From positions 1 to 64,000 of the forward strand of contig JAPKMR010000011.1 in assembly GCA_026645815.1 (NCBI GenBank): a stretch of 64,000 bases of DNA, written 5' to 3'. Below, piece after piece: positions 63,293 through 64,000 of this stretch; the stretch's first letter is position 1, and each line of letters opens with the position of its first letter. A program made the position numbers and the translations under genes. The DNA is from Anaerolineae bacterium. Its GTDB lineage: Bacteria; Chloroflexota; Anaerolineae; B4-G1; SLSP01. Below the pieces are notes generated by a model. The model was not told the origin of the DNA and did not search any database. It saw only the letters and a list, made by a program, of their open reading frames with translations.

Positions 63293-64000
63293 TGTACTCT
63301 CCTCACATTGGCTTTTTCCCAGCAGGCAGCGATATGCTGCGATCCAACTTCTTCCAGTGACGGCGTCTCGAAGGCGCAACGCTCTACGCGGAAGGCGCAG
63401 CGTGGGGCAAAGGGGCAACCTTTGAGCTCGCCCACCAAATCTGGCGGCTCACCTTTGATTGAATACAAGCGTTTCGCGCGCTCGCGTCGCAATCCGGGTA
63501 ATGAACCGAGCAATCCCACGGTGTAGGGGTGGTGGGGGTTGGCGTAAATCTCCTTCACGGGACCTGACTCGATAATGCTGCCGGCGTACATCACATTCAC
63601 GCGGCGCGCCATCCCGGCAACCACACCCAGGTCATGGGTAATCCAGATTACCGCCATACCGATTCTCTCCTGCAGGCGCTTCACCAGATCTACAATCTGC
63701 GCCTGGATTGTGACATCCAGCGCGGTTGTGGGTTCGTCAGCAATCAGCAGGCCCGGATTGCAGGATAATCCCATCGCAATCATCGCGCGCTGTCGCATCC
63801 CGCCAGAAAATTGGTGGGGGTAGTCATCGAGGCGTTGTCGCGCCTCGGGGATGCCTACCAGCACTAACAGTTCCTCCGCGCGGGCACGGGCTGCTTTATC
63901 ATCCATGCCCTGGTGGAGTTTAAGCGCCTCCATAATCTGGAAGCCCACCGTTAACACTGGATTGAGCGACGTCATGGGGTCTTGAAAGATCATCGCGATT
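63289..64000 (-). CDS. Peptide ABC transporter ATPase (OppD/DppD type), partial
   Basis: The 5-prime end lies beyond the right edge. Visible are the Q-loop [13 protein letters not shown], signature [19 protein letters not shown], Walker B LLIADEP, the H-loop region [10 protein letters not shown] and the C-terminal cysteine-rich [15 protein letters not shown]. Walker A is outside the window. It should form the ATPase heterodimer with the OppF-type protein. Confidence 0.93.
   Translation of the reverse strand, partial: IAMIFQDPMTSLNPVLTVGFQIMEALKLHQGMDDKAARARAEELLVLVGIPEARQRLDDYPHQFSGGMRQRAMIAMGLSCNPGLLIADEPTTALDVTIQAQIVDLVKRLQERIGMAVIWITHDLGVVAGMARRVNVMYAGSIIESGPVKEIYANPHHPYTVGLLGSLPGLRRERAKRLYSIKGEPPDLVGELKGCPFAPRCAFRVERCAFETPSLEEVGSQHIAACWEKANVRRVQ

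Overview
The window looks like a chromosomal segment from a GC-rich, free-living member of the Chloroflexota (Anaerolineae/Caldilineae-like). That placement is an inference. It rests on large secreted multidomain proteins with GEVED, DUF11, lamin-tail and C25 modules, a BTAD-kinase-STAND-WD40 giant protein, many zinc-ribbon/membrane proteins, and secreted proteins ending in a YLPLV tail. No rRNA, tRNA, CRISPR array or phage region was seen.

Layout. 0-11 kb: a 1771-aa secreted nuclease-like protein, a membrane-anchored histidine kinase fused to its own LuxR-type response regulator, a complete ISAs1-family element with target duplication, and a secreted GEVED protein. 11-20.7 kb: zinc-ribbon protein, double-GNAT protein, PspC, a GH13 glucosidase, a D-amino-acid-transaminase-like enzyme, then an operon of a HEAT-repeat protein and two membrane methyltransferases. 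The first methyltransferase is cut by an IS1634-like element. 20.9-30 kb: DMT and MFS transporters, an ADP-forming acyl-CoA synthetase, MerR/TipAS and WYL regulators, a GyrI-like protein, GNAT and Nudix. 30-34.4 kb: a PK-C-like protein, two zinc-ribbon membrane proteins, an EEP hydrolase. 34.6-38.8 kb: a GVYG-repeat surface protein and a run of small secreted or unknown proteins. 39-47.7 kb: the giant STAND/WD40 regulator split by an in-frame amber codon, an OmpR-type two-component pair and a Nudix gene abutted by an IS3-family element. 49-57.8 kb: a gingipain-type C25 protease with six DUF11 repeats, a LysM protein with SpaA/Sdr-like repeats, and a membrane protein. 57.9-64 kb: an Opp/Dpp peptide transporter operon running off the right edge.

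The gene set suggests a cell that degrades external polymers (nuclease, protease, glucosidase), imports peptides, and carries many signalling and surface proteins. The least expected signal is non-coding. Intergenic DNA carries a mosaic of dispersed repeats: about 11 long palindromes with T-rich left and A-rich right arms (opposite to intrinsic terminators) plus at least three other repeat modules (here called A, C and D). One module copy supplies the last codons of a Nudix gene. Three unrelated intact IS elements, two with clean target duplications, show a genome recently exposed to transposition.
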